Source: Bacteroides zoogleoformans
GTDB lineage: Bacteria > Bacteroidota > Bacteroidia > Bacteroidales > Bacteroidaceae
Reading direction: 5' to 3'
Assembly: GCF_002998435.1 (NCBI RefSeq)
Contig: NZ_CP027231.1
Coordinates: forward strand, 2,645,001-2,709,000
DNA length: 64,000 nt
Below, piece by piece: positions 18,135-25,823 of this stretch. Made by a program: the position numbers and the translations under genes. The stretch's first letter is position 1. Each line of letters starts with the position of its first letter. The notes below the pieces were generated by a model, which was not told where the DNA came from, ran no database searches, and saw only the letters and a list, made by a program, of their open reading frames with translations.

Positions 18135-18166
18135 CAATTAATCAATTAATCAATTAACCAATTAAA
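18135..18166 (+). repeat. Four 8-bp tandem repeats before the fimbrillin gene
   Basis: CAATTAAT, CAATTAAT, CAATTAAC and CAATTAAA lie in tandem, ending 11 bp before the ATG at 18178. Slippage would change leader length by 8 bp per unit. Confidence 0.8.
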
Positions 18167-18177
18167 CATTAAAAAGT

Positions 18178-19329
18178 ATGAGAACAAAGAAACATGTATT
18201 CTATGCAGGGCTGGCGCTCATGGCGCTGGCCGCCTGCTCGCAGGACGAGACCACAAGCGTGGACCTGAGTGACGCCATCGGCTTCCGCACATCGCTGGGC
18301 AAGACTACCCGCGCGGAGACCACGCTGGCCAATATGGGCTCGTTCAACGTGACGGCGTTCCCCACATCGGGAGGAGCGAACTACTTCACCAACCTGGCGG
18401 TGAATGACGCCAGCGGCACTTGGAACACGGCTTCCATTTACTACTGGCCGGCCGGCTCGCTGGATTTCACGGCTTATGCCCCCGTGAGCATCAACACGCT
18501 GGTAAGTATCGCCCACGGTGCCGGTAACCAGAAGATAGCCGGCTTCGAGCCCGAACAGACGGTGGCCAACCAGAAGGACGTGGTGGTCGCTTTCAACGCG
18601 GGAGATAAGGCAGCCTACGGCGCTTCGGGCGTGGCCATGAACTTCAAGCACATCCTCTCGCAGATTGAGGTGAAGGCCAAATGCTCCAACGCTAATATGC
18701 GTGTCAAGGTGATGGGCGTGAAATTGGGTGCCATCAACTCCAAGGGTGACTTCGCTTTCCCGCAGGCGGAGACAAACGCCGGATACACTGTGCCCCTTGC
18801 GAACTGGACGAACCTCTCCGCGCCGAAAGACTTCCTGGCAGAGGACGCCACCTCGACGGGAGTGGAACTGACCGCCACCGCACAGAGCATCATGTTCGGA
18901 ACGAACAACTTCCTGATGATTCCGCAGCAACTCACCAAGTACGTGCCGGTTTCCGCTCCTTCCGGGGCTTACATCGGCGTGCTTTGCCGCATCGACATGA
19001 ACGACAGTTCGGGCAACTATACCGCCCTCTACCCGAGTGCTGTAGAGGGGCAGTACGCTTTCACTGCCGTGGGTATTGACACCGGGTGGCTGCCGGGCAA
19101 GAAGTACATCTATACGCTTGAGTTCGGCAACGGCACAGGCGGTAACGGTGGCAGCGGTGTGGTTCCTCCCAACCAGGACAACCCGAACCCGGGCGGTGGT
19201 ACCACTACTCCGACAGCCCCGACGGATCCTTTCCCGAATAAGCCGGGAGACAAGGTTCTGAATGACCCCATCAAGTTTACCGTGGATGTGGAAAGCTGGA
19301 ATGGTCAGAATGAGAACCTAATCATGTAA
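18178..19329 (+). CDS. Fimbrillin-family shaft protein
   Basis: 383 residues. Lipobox LAAC places the lipid on Cys20. An Arg at TTRAE (about residue 42) resembles the site where an Arg-specific protease trims type V fimbrillins before strand exchange. Two Ig-like fimbrillin domains follow, then a Gly/Pro/Thr linker (about 320-355) and a C-terminal strand-like end (DPIKFTVDVESWN). Shortest of the four fimbrillins here and without the C-terminal lectin-like domain, so it is best seen as the polymerising stalk subunit. Confidence 0.8.
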   Translation: MRTKKHVFYAGLALMALAACSQDETTSVDLSDAIGFRTSLGKTTRAETTLANMGSFNVTAFPTSGGANYFTNLAVNDASGTWNTASIYYWPAGSLDFTAYAPVSINTLVSIAHGAGNQKIAGFEPEQTVANQKDVVVAFNAGDKAAYGASGVAMNFKHILSQIEVKAKCSNANMRVKVMGVKLGAINSKGDFAFPQAETNAGYTVPLANWTNLSAPKDFLAEDATSTGVELTATAQSIMFGTNNFLMIPQQLTKYVPVSAPSGAYIGVLCRIDMNDSSGNYTALYPSAVEGQYAFTAVGIDTGWLPGKKYIYTLEFGNGTGGNGGSGVVPPNQDNPNPGGGTTTPTAPTDPFPNKPGDKVLNDPIKFTVDVESWNGQNENLIM

Positions 19330-19356
19330 TCTCCTTTCAGGGAATCCTATCAAGAC

Positions 19357-19467
19357 ACCGGGCGGAAAGGACGGAACCGGAAGCAGATTTCTTACCCAAC
19401 ACCTTTAAATACCGGGGTGGGTGACGCGCGGAGGGATGCGCGGAGCCCTCTATTCCTTTCCGTCCAC
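19357..19467. repeat. Intergenic repeat element, copy 1
   Basis: A ~110-bp sequence framed by ACCGGGCGGAAAGG and CCTTTCCGTCCAC that recurs, diverged, at 25584-25681. The ends are complementary (GGCGGAAAGG / CCTTTCCGTCC), so the unit can fold on itself. Between this copy and the next gene lie two C-rich/G-rich inverted stretches (about 19485-19530 and 19573-19615). Confidence 0.6.
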
Positions 19468-19626
19468 AAAGCCTCTTCCCCGAAACCTCTCCCCCGACCC
19501 CTTCCCCATAGGGAGGGGAGAGTGGGGAGAGGCTTGAGAAGGAAGGAATAACGCAAATCACCAGATCTCATTCCCCCTTCCCCCCTCCCTATGGGGGAGG
19601 GGCCGGGGGAGAGGCTTTTACTAATT

Positions 19627-22452
19627 ATGAAACAGAGACAATTTATCATCGGTACGGCTGCCGCGGGCGCGGCGGCGTTGTTGCTGTCCGTTGCGGCTGC
19701 CTGCACGGACGAGCGGGAGGAAAGATACTCCTCGGAAGAGAGAATCGGGTTCGCCGTAGATCTATGGGAAGAGGGAGAGACGGGACAGGCCGCACGGACA
19801 AGGGGAGCGGAGCTTGCGACGGGCGGAGCGCCCGCCGGCACGCTGCCGGCCGACACCGTGCCGGCCGTGCAGGTCATCGCCCTGAAGGGGGACGACGCCG
19901 GAGAGCAGCTGTACCTGCATGCGCTGATAACCGACGGCATCGGGCAGGAAACGGACGGACAAGGTGCCGGGGCCGTAACCGCACAAGGCGTTGACGGTAT
20001 GGCGGCACAAGATGTCAACGGCATGGCGGCACCATACGCCGGCGCCGCCACCAAGGCCGCCCCGGTGGACAACGCCAGGATGTACGACGAGATGGCGGTG
20101 ACGGCGTTCATCTATCCCGCCTCCGACAGCTGGCCGTCGGCCTATACGGGAGGGAGCGCCGAGTCGTACATGCGCACCGTCCGGGTGAAGAAGAGCGAGT
20201 CGTGGAGCACTTCCTATTATTGGCCGGGAGCCGCACGCAGAATCAGCTTCTTTGCCTCGGCGCCCTACGGCAGCCCGGGGCTGACGGCGTTCAACAACGG
20301 GACTTCGGGTAACCCTCCCTACCTGTCGTACACTGTGCCGGCCGATGTGGCCGACCAGAAAGACCTCTTGGTGGCTACCTCTACCGACAGGCCGGGGAAC
20401 ACGAACACGGACGAGAAACTGACGATGAAGCATGCGCTGACGGGGGTGCGCTTCGTCACGGGCGACAACATGCTGCCGGGCACGGTGTCGAAGATTACGC
20501 TGAAAGGCGTGTACAGTGCGGGCAGCCTGCCGATGGCTGCTTCGCCGGCATGGCGCAACCAGGGCGGGGCGAGGAACTTCGAGCTGACGCTCTCGCCCGC
20601 CGCCACGGCGCCCGACCCGCCGGCGCCCGGCACGCCCCTGACACCCGCGGCCGCCACTTTCATGATGCTGCCGCAGACCCTGCCCGCCGGGGCGCAGATA
20701 GAGGTGAAGTACACCGACGGCCTGACCAACACGCCCCGCACCCTCACGGCGGACATTGCCGGAAAGACCTGGCCCATGGGAAAGACGATTACCTACCGCA
20801 TCAGCACGAGCAGCATTGGGATTACGCCTACATTGGAGGTGACACCGCCGGCTGACTATACCTACCAAGGTGGAAACGGCAGCTACACCGTGAAGAGCTA
20901 TGCCTCCGTGTCGGGAGGAGGGAGCACGGCGAACGTGCCCATAGCCTGGGAAGCGGAGTTCTCCGAAGACGGGGGAAGCATATGGAACGCGAACCCGCCC
21001 GCATGGCTCACTGCCTTCACCGCAAGCGGGACAGGGAATAGCAGCACATCAGGTGATGTTTACACCGCCACCGTGGCGGCGCAGACAAGCACCTCGGCCG
21101 ACCCGCACACCGAAGCACTGAAGAATGCCAAACCGGTAAATTACTACGACCTCTCCAGGCACGACTATCAGGGCAAGATCGTGCCGAGGCGGACTGCCAA
21201 CTGCTACATTGTGAACGCTCCGGGCGTATACCTCCTGCCGTTGGTGTATGGCAATGCCATAAAGAATGGAACAACCAATTCGTCCGCTTACACATCTACG
21301 GAAAGCGGAAGCAATGTGCTGACACCTTTTATCAACCACCGAGGAGCAGGTATTACCTCCCCGTATATTTACAACAATGCAGGCTGCACTCCCGATAACT
21401 GCACGCTTGTCTGGCAGGACGAGCCGAACCTTGTTACGGACGTGGGGCTATCTTGGGACAAGCACAAACTCTGGTTTGCCGTGAGGCAGGCCACCATCCG
21501 GCAGGGCAACGCCGTAGTGGCGGTGCGCGACGCCTCGAACACCGTGCTTTGGAGCTGGCACATCTGGGTGACGGACTACAAGCCCGGAATAACCACACCC
21601 GACAAGGAAATCACCAACCACCAGGACAAAAAGTATAAGCTTATGGCCTTCAACCTGGGCTGGTGCGACGGAAAGACAGAAACCTACGCCGAACGCACCG
21701 TGCAGGTACGCTTCAAGCAGAAGCCTACGGCAGGATACACGCCGGCGGCGACACAGACGTTTACAGTGAAGCAGAAAGCGCATACCATTACGGAACTTGG
21801 GAACAACACTTATTACCAGTGGGGTCGTAAAGACCCGTTCGTGGGGGCATTGGAGAATCCAAACGACGTCTATCACAGCATCAATAAGACTTGGTACGAT
21901 GCCGATGGGAGCGTCATGACCAACCAGACTCCTGCAACAAGCATCTTCTCATACTATAATGCCTGCATCACTTCCGGTATTCAATCTCCCCAAACATTCA
22001 ATACCGGATATGAGATGGATTATAAATATTATAACCTGTGGGACGCGAATAACAGTTATCGTTTTCCCAACGATAACTCTGTAGTAAAGACCATCTACGA
22101 CCCTTGCCCCGCAGGCTACAAAATGCCTCCGGGCAATGTCTACACCGGCTTCACTACAACAGGAAACAATATAAGCACTGCCAGCCAATTCAATGTGCAA
22201 CAACCTTGGAATAAAGGTTGGAACTTCTATTGCAACTCAAGCAGGACCGAGACCGTGTTTTTCCCTGCGTCGGGCTTTCGGCACTACGTCGTAGTGCCCC
22301 ACTTCGTGGGGAGCCTCGCCTTCTATTGGACGGCGGGGCCGGACTACACGTGCCGCGGGTGGCACCTGTACTTCGAATCGGGCAACGTGTACCCGCTGAG
22401 CGGCAGCGATCGGAGCTACGGCTACGGGGTGAGGGCGGTTCAAGAAGAATAA
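19627..22452 (+). CDS. Large fimbrillin-family lipoprotein 1 with variable C-terminus
   Basis: 941 residues from the ATG at 19627, giving lipobox VAAAC (Cys26). The N-terminal half carries fimbrillin-type domains (DEMAVTAFIYPASDSWPSAY, YYWPGAARRISFFA, MKHALTGVRFVTGDNM). A middle region follows with repeated Ig-like strands and the motif YYQWGRKDPF (about 737). The C-terminal domain resembles the FISUMP/C-type-lectin fold (YDPCPAGYKMPP, then W..G..FY). The last ~56 codons are the putative DGR variable region. Start, domain order and location suggest a pilus tip or adhesin. Ligand unknown. Confidence 0.8.
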   Translation: MKQRQFIIGTAAAGAAALLLSVAAACTDEREERYSSEERIGFAVDLWEEGETGQAARTRGAELATGGAPAGTLPADTVPAVQVIALKGDDAGEQLYLHALITDGIGQETDGQGAGAVTAQGVDGMAAQDVNGMAAPYAGAATKAAPVDNARMYDEMAVTAFIYPASDSWPSAYTGGSAESYMRTVRVKKSESWSTSYYWPGAARRISFFASAPYGSPGLTAFNNGTSGNPPYLSYTVPADVADQKDLLVATSTDRPGNTNTDEKLTMKHALTGVRFVTGDNMLPGTVSKITLKGVYSAGSLPMAASPAWRNQGGARNFELTLSPAATAPDPPAPGTPLTPAAATFMMLPQTLPAGAQIEVKYTDGLTNTPRTLTADIAGKTWPMGKTITYRISTSSIGITPTLEVTPPADYTYQGGNGSYTVKSYASVSGGGSTANVPIAWEAEFSEDGGSIWNANPPAWLTAFTASGTGNSSTSGDVYTATVAAQTSTSADPHTEALKNAKPVNYYDLSRHDYQGKIVPRRTANCYIVNAPGVYLLPLVYGNAIKNGTTNSSAYTSTESGSNVLTPFINHRGAGITSPYIYNNAGCTPDNCTLVWQDEPNLVTDVGLSWDKHKLWFAVRQATIRQGNAVVAVRDASNTVLWSWHIWVTDYKPGITTPDKEITNHQDKKYKLMAFNLGWCDGKTETYAERTVQVRFKQKPTAGYTPAATQTFTVKQKAHTITELGNNTYYQWGRKDPFVGALENPNDVYHSINKTWYDADGSVMTNQTPATSIFSYYNACITSGIQSPQTFNTGYEMDYKYYNLWDANNSYRFPNDNSVVKTIYDPCPAGYKMPPGNVYTGFTTTGNNISTASQFNVQQPWNKGWNFYCNSSRTETVFFPASGFRHYVVVPHFVGSLAFYWTAGPDYTCRGWHLYFESGNVYPLSGSDRSYGYGVRAVQEE
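22270..22437 (+). other. DGR-type variable region 1
   Basis: 56 codons at the end of the first paralog. Aligned with the other two, fixed codons (TAT TGG, GGG CCG, CTG TAC TTC, GTG AGG GCG) alternate with variable codons that end mostly in C and differ at positions 1 and 2. This is what adenine mutagenesis of AAC/AAT template codons produces. It lacks one codon present in the third copy. Confidence 0.7.
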
Positions 22453-22675
22453 AGGGAGCGAAGCGACCGCGTGTAGCGTAATCGCGCCCGGTTGCTTTTA
22501 AGCAGCCTCGCGTATGGCCGGCGCAACGCCTCTATAATGACTGCGGTCGCCTCTCTATAGAGGCGTGCATATCGTCTCTATAGAGGCAACGATGACGTCT
22601 CTATAGAGGCAGTTCTTTTGTCTGAAATCTAACGTCTAACGTCTAACATCTAATAATGTCTAAAACTGAATAACA
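22453..22675 (+). other. Intergenic region after fimbrillin 1
   Basis: It contains, in order: the conserved flank AAAGGGAGCGAAGCGAC just after the stop; the hairpin GGTTGCTT-TT-AAGCAGCC (22490-22507); a four-unit 23-bp array (22530-22608); and a leader with tandem TCTAACG units ahead of the next ATG. Confidence 0.75.
22530..22608. repeat. 23-bp-period array of CTCTATAGAG, four units
   Basis: The palindrome CTCTATAGAG begins at 22530 (degenerate), 22553, 22576 and 22599, exactly 23 bp apart. The 13-bp spacers differ in sequence but not in length. Confidence 0.85.
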
Positions 22676-25468
22676 ATGGGAAAGAAACATTTTATCGGTA
22701 CGGCCGCCGCGGGTGTGGCGGCATTGTTGCTATCCTTCTCGGGTGCCTGCACGGACGAGCGGGATGAGACTCCCTCCACGGGGGAGAGGATAGGTTTCGC
22801 GGTCGACCTCTGGAAAGAAGGTGGTGCCGCGCAGGCCGCACTGACAAAGAGTGCGGGGGCGGAGGCGGGCAGCCTGCCTGCCGACACCCTGCCCGCCGTG
22901 CAGGTAATCCCCCTGGAGGGTGAGGCTTCCGGAGACGGTAAACCGCTGTACCTGCATGCCGTGACTACGGACGGAATAGGAGACGGCTTGGGCACGGCCG
23001 GAGAGGGCGTCGGAGGCGACGCAACCGCACAAAACGCCGGGGCACGCACGAAGGCTGTGCCCGTAGCCACTGCCACGATGTACGACGAGATGGCGGTGAC
23101 GGCGTTCGTCTACCCCGCATCGGACAGCTGGCCGTCGGCCTATACGGGAAGGAGGGCCACAAGCTACATGCGCACCGTGAAGGTGAAGAAGAGCGAGGGG
23201 TGGAATACCTCTTACTATTGGCCGGGAGCCGCACGCAAAATCAGTTTCTTTGCCTCGGCGCCCTACGGCAGCCCGGGGCTGAGGGCGTTAAACGACGGGT
23301 TTTTGGGCAACCCGCCTTACCTGTTCTACATTGTGCCGTCCGATGTGGCCGACCAGAAAGACCTCTTGGTGGCCGCCTCTACCGACAGGCCGGGGAACAC
23401 GAACACGGCCGAGGCTCTGGCGATGAAGCATGCGCTGACGGCCGTGCGCTTCGTCACGGGCGACAACATGCTGCCGGGCACGGTGTCGAAGATTACGCTG
23501 AAGAATGTGTACGGCACGGGCAACCTGCGGATGACTGCTTCGCCGGCATGGTACAGCCCGGGCGGGGTGAGGAACTTCGAGCTGACCCTCTCGCCCGCCG
23601 CCACGGCGCCCGACCCGCAGGATCCCGGCACGTCTCTGACGCCCGAAGCCGTCACCTTCATGATGCTGCCCCAGACCCTGCCAACAAATGCGCAGATAGA
23701 AATAGAGTACAGGGACAACCTGACGAACACCACACGCCCCCTCACGGCGAACATTGCCGGAGCGTGGGCGATGGGAAAGACGGTGACCTACCGCATCAGC
23801 ACGAACAGCATTGTGGTGACGCCCACGCTGAGGGTGACTGCTCTGGCGGAGTTTACCTACGCCGGAGGAAACAAAATGTATGGGGTGGTGAGCTATGCCT
23901 CCGTGTCGGGAGGAGGGAGCACGAAGAAGGTGCCCATAGCCTGGGAAGCGGAGTTCTCCGAAGACGGGGGAAACACATGGAACGCGAACCCGCCCGCATG
24001 GCTCACTGCCTTCACCGCAAGCGGGACAGGGAATAGCAGCGCATTAGAATTAGGTGAAGTTTACACCGCCACCGTGGCGGCGCAGGTGAGCACCCCTGAC
24101 ACGCACACCGAGGCGTTGCGGAATGCCTCGCAGGTAAGTAACTACGACCTCTCCACGCACGACTATCAGGGCAACACCGTGCCGATGCGCACCGCCAACT
24201 GCTACATCGTGAACGCGCCGGGAACGTACCGCCTGCCCTTGGTTTACGGCAACGCCGTGGATTATGTCAAGGTGCCCGGAGGCCCGAATCCGGGATGGAA
24301 CACCTCGGCTTACACCTCTACGGCAAGCGGAAGCAATGTGCTGACACCGTTTATCAACCACCTGGGAAACGGAATTACCGACCCATACATTTACAACAAT
24401 GCAAGCTGCACGCCCAACAACTGCACGCTGGTTTGGCAAGACGAGCCGAACCTTGTTACGAACGTGGCCCTCTCTTCCGACAATCATTACCTTGAATTTA
24501 CGGTGAATCAGGCCACCATCCGGCAGGGCAATGCCGTGGTGGCGGTGCGCGATGCCTCGAACACCGTGCTTTGGAGCTGGCACATCTGGGTGACGGACTA
24601 CAAGCCCGGAACAACGGGAACAACCACGCCCGACAAGGAAGTCACCAACCACCAGGGCGTACGATATAAGCTTATGACCGTCAACCTCGGCTGGTGCGAC
24701 GAAAAGGAGGAGACCTACGCCGAACGCACCGTGCAGGTACGCTTCAAACAGCGGCCCACGGCAGGATACACTTCTGCCGCCACGAAGACCATCACCGTGA
24801 AGCAGAAAGCGCATACCATTACGGAACTTGGGAACAACACTTATTACCAGTGGGGTCGTAAAGACCCGTTCGTAGGAGTGCTTGTGGGGGATATCAATAA
24901 GACTTGGTACGATGCCGAGGGGAACGTCATGACCAACCGGATTCCTGCAAAAAGCAGCTTCTCTAACGGCAATGCCTGCATCACCTCAGGCATCACCCAG
25001 CCTAATACGTTCTGTACTAATAGTCACATGGACAATAAATACGCCAACCTTTGGAGTGCGAACAACACTGTTTACACCGCCAACGACAACCCTGTTGTGA
25101 AGACCATCTACGACCCTTGCCCCGCAGGTTACAAAATGCCGCCGAGCAATGTCTACACCGGCTTCACTACAACGGGCCGATACGCGAGGAACTCTTCTCA
25201 GTTCAATGTGCAAGGCCCTTGGAACAAAGGTTGGAACTTCTATTGCAACTCAAACAAGACCGAGACCGTGTTTTTCCTTGCGTCGGGCTATCGGGACGGC
25301 AGTTCCGCAGTGCCCTGCAACGTGGGGAACCGCGCCTACTATTGGACGGCGGGGCCGATCGACACGCACAGCGGGTGTTACCTGTACTTCCACTCGGGCT
25401 ACGTGGACCCGCTGGACCACTACTACTTTCGGGGCTTCGGCTTCGAGGTGAGGGCGTCGCAAGAATAA
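22676..25468 (+). CDS. Large fimbrillin-family lipoprotein 2 with variable C-terminus
   Basis: 930 residues, lipobox SGAC (Cys25). It has the same architecture as its neighbours: fimbrillin-like N-terminal half, Ig-like middle, YYQWGRKDPF motif near 728, and a C-terminal FISUMP/lectin-like domain. Its first ~100 residues nearly match paralog 3, while the stretch around 150-220 (GRRATSYMRTVKVKK, LNDGFLGNPPYLF) is distinct from both others. Surface-exposed pilus tip or adhesin is inferred. The final 58 codons form its variable region. Confidence 0.8.
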   Translation: MGKKHFIGTAAAGVAALLLSFSGACTDERDETPSTGERIGFAVDLWKEGGAAQAALTKSAGAEAGSLPADTLPAVQVIPLEGEASGDGKPLYLHAVTTDGIGDGLGTAGEGVGGDATAQNAGARTKAVPVATATMYDEMAVTAFVYPASDSWPSAYTGRRATSYMRTVKVKKSEGWNTSYYWPGAARKISFFASAPYGSPGLRALNDGFLGNPPYLFYIVPSDVADQKDLLVAASTDRPGNTNTAEALAMKHALTAVRFVTGDNMLPGTVSKITLKNVYGTGNLRMTASPAWYSPGGVRNFELTLSPAATAPDPQDPGTSLTPEAVTFMMLPQTLPTNAQIEIEYRDNLTNTTRPLTANIAGAWAMGKTVTYRISTNSIVVTPTLRVTALAEFTYAGGNKMYGVVSYASVSGGGSTKKVPIAWEAEFSEDGGNTWNANPPAWLTAFTASGTGNSSALELGEVYTATVAAQVSTPDTHTEALRNASQVSNYDLSTHDYQGNTVPMRTANCYIVNAPGTYRLPLVYGNAVDYVKVPGGPNPGWNTSAYTSTASGSNVLTPFINHLGNGITDPYIYNNASCTPNNCTLVWQDEPNLVTNVALSSDNHYLEFTVNQATIRQGNAVVAVRDASNTVLWSWHIWVTDYKPGTTGTTTPDKEVTNHQGVRYKLMTVNLGWCDEKEETYAERTVQVRFKQRPTAGYTSAATKTITVKQKAHTITELGNNTYYQWGRKDPFVGVLVGDINKTWYDAEGNVMTNRIPAKSSFSNGNACITSGITQPNTFCTNSHMDNKYANLWSANNTVYTANDNPVVKTIYDPCPAGYKMPPSNVYTGFTTTGRYARNSSQFNVQGPWNKGWNFYCNSNKTETVFFLASGYRDGSSAVPCNVGNRAYYWTAGPIDTHSGCYLYFHSGYVDPLDHYYFRGFGFEVRASQE
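25283..25456 (+). other. DGR-type variable region 2
   Basis: 58 codons. By hand alignment with region 3, about 25 codons differ and in all but one the third base is unchanged. Examples are GAC/AAC, TGC/TAC, CGC/CTC, ATC/AAC, CAC/GGC and TTC/GTC. One extra codon lies in the CAC TAC TAC TTT stretch. Confidence 0.7.
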
Positions 25469-25545
25469 AGGGAGCGAAGCGACTGCGTGTAGCGTAATCG
25501 CGCCCGGTTGCTTTTAAGCAGCCTCGCGTATGGCCGGCGCAACCT

Positions 25546-25578
25546 CTCTATAGCGGTTGTGGTCGCTTCTCTATAGAG
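25546..25578. repeat. 23-bp-period array of CTCTATAGAG, two units
   Basis: CTCTATAGCG at 25546 and CTCTATAGAG at 25569, 23 bp apart, in the same place relative to the gene as the other arrays. Confidence 0.8.
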
Positions 25579-25583
25579 ACGAA

Positions 25584-25681
25584 ACCGGGCGGAAAGGGCG
25601 GGACCGGAACGAACTTCTATAACCCAACGCCTTTTGCAAGTGCCGGGGAGGGCCGACAGCCCTCCATCCCTTTCCGTCCAC
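25584..25681. repeat. Intergenic repeat element, copy 2
   Basis: Begins ACCGGGCGGAAAGG and ends CCTTTCCGTCCAC, like 19357-19467. The ends and a central CCCAACxCCTTTT block are shared, while the interior differs. Confidence 0.6.
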
Positions 25682-25823
25682 TTTATCAGGGATATTAGAG
25701 ATTAGAGGGCAGGCGTGACATCTGACGCCTAAAGTCTAACATTTATCATTATCATCTATCATCTAACGTCTAATCTCTAACGTCTAACGTCTAACATCTA
25801 ATAATGTCTAAAACTGAATAACA

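Larger units (their letters stand above)
25469..25823 (+). other. 355-bp intergenic region after fimbrillin 2
   Basis: No gene seen. It repeats the layout after fimbrillin 1: the flank AAAGGGAGCGAAGCGAC, the hairpin GGTTGCTT-TT-AAGCAGCC (25506-25523), a two-unit 23-bp array (25546-25578), the second copy of the folded intergenic repeat (25584-25681), and a leader of TCTAAC/TCTATC-like units (about 25731-25800). The last 48 bp match the leader of paralog 2. Confidence 0.75.

Noticed and set aside
22270..22437. Ordinary positive selection as the cause of the variable C-termini
   Set aside because: Selection alone would not keep third bases unchanged at nearly all variable codons while also fixing neighbouring codons; it cannot be excluded without a formal count.
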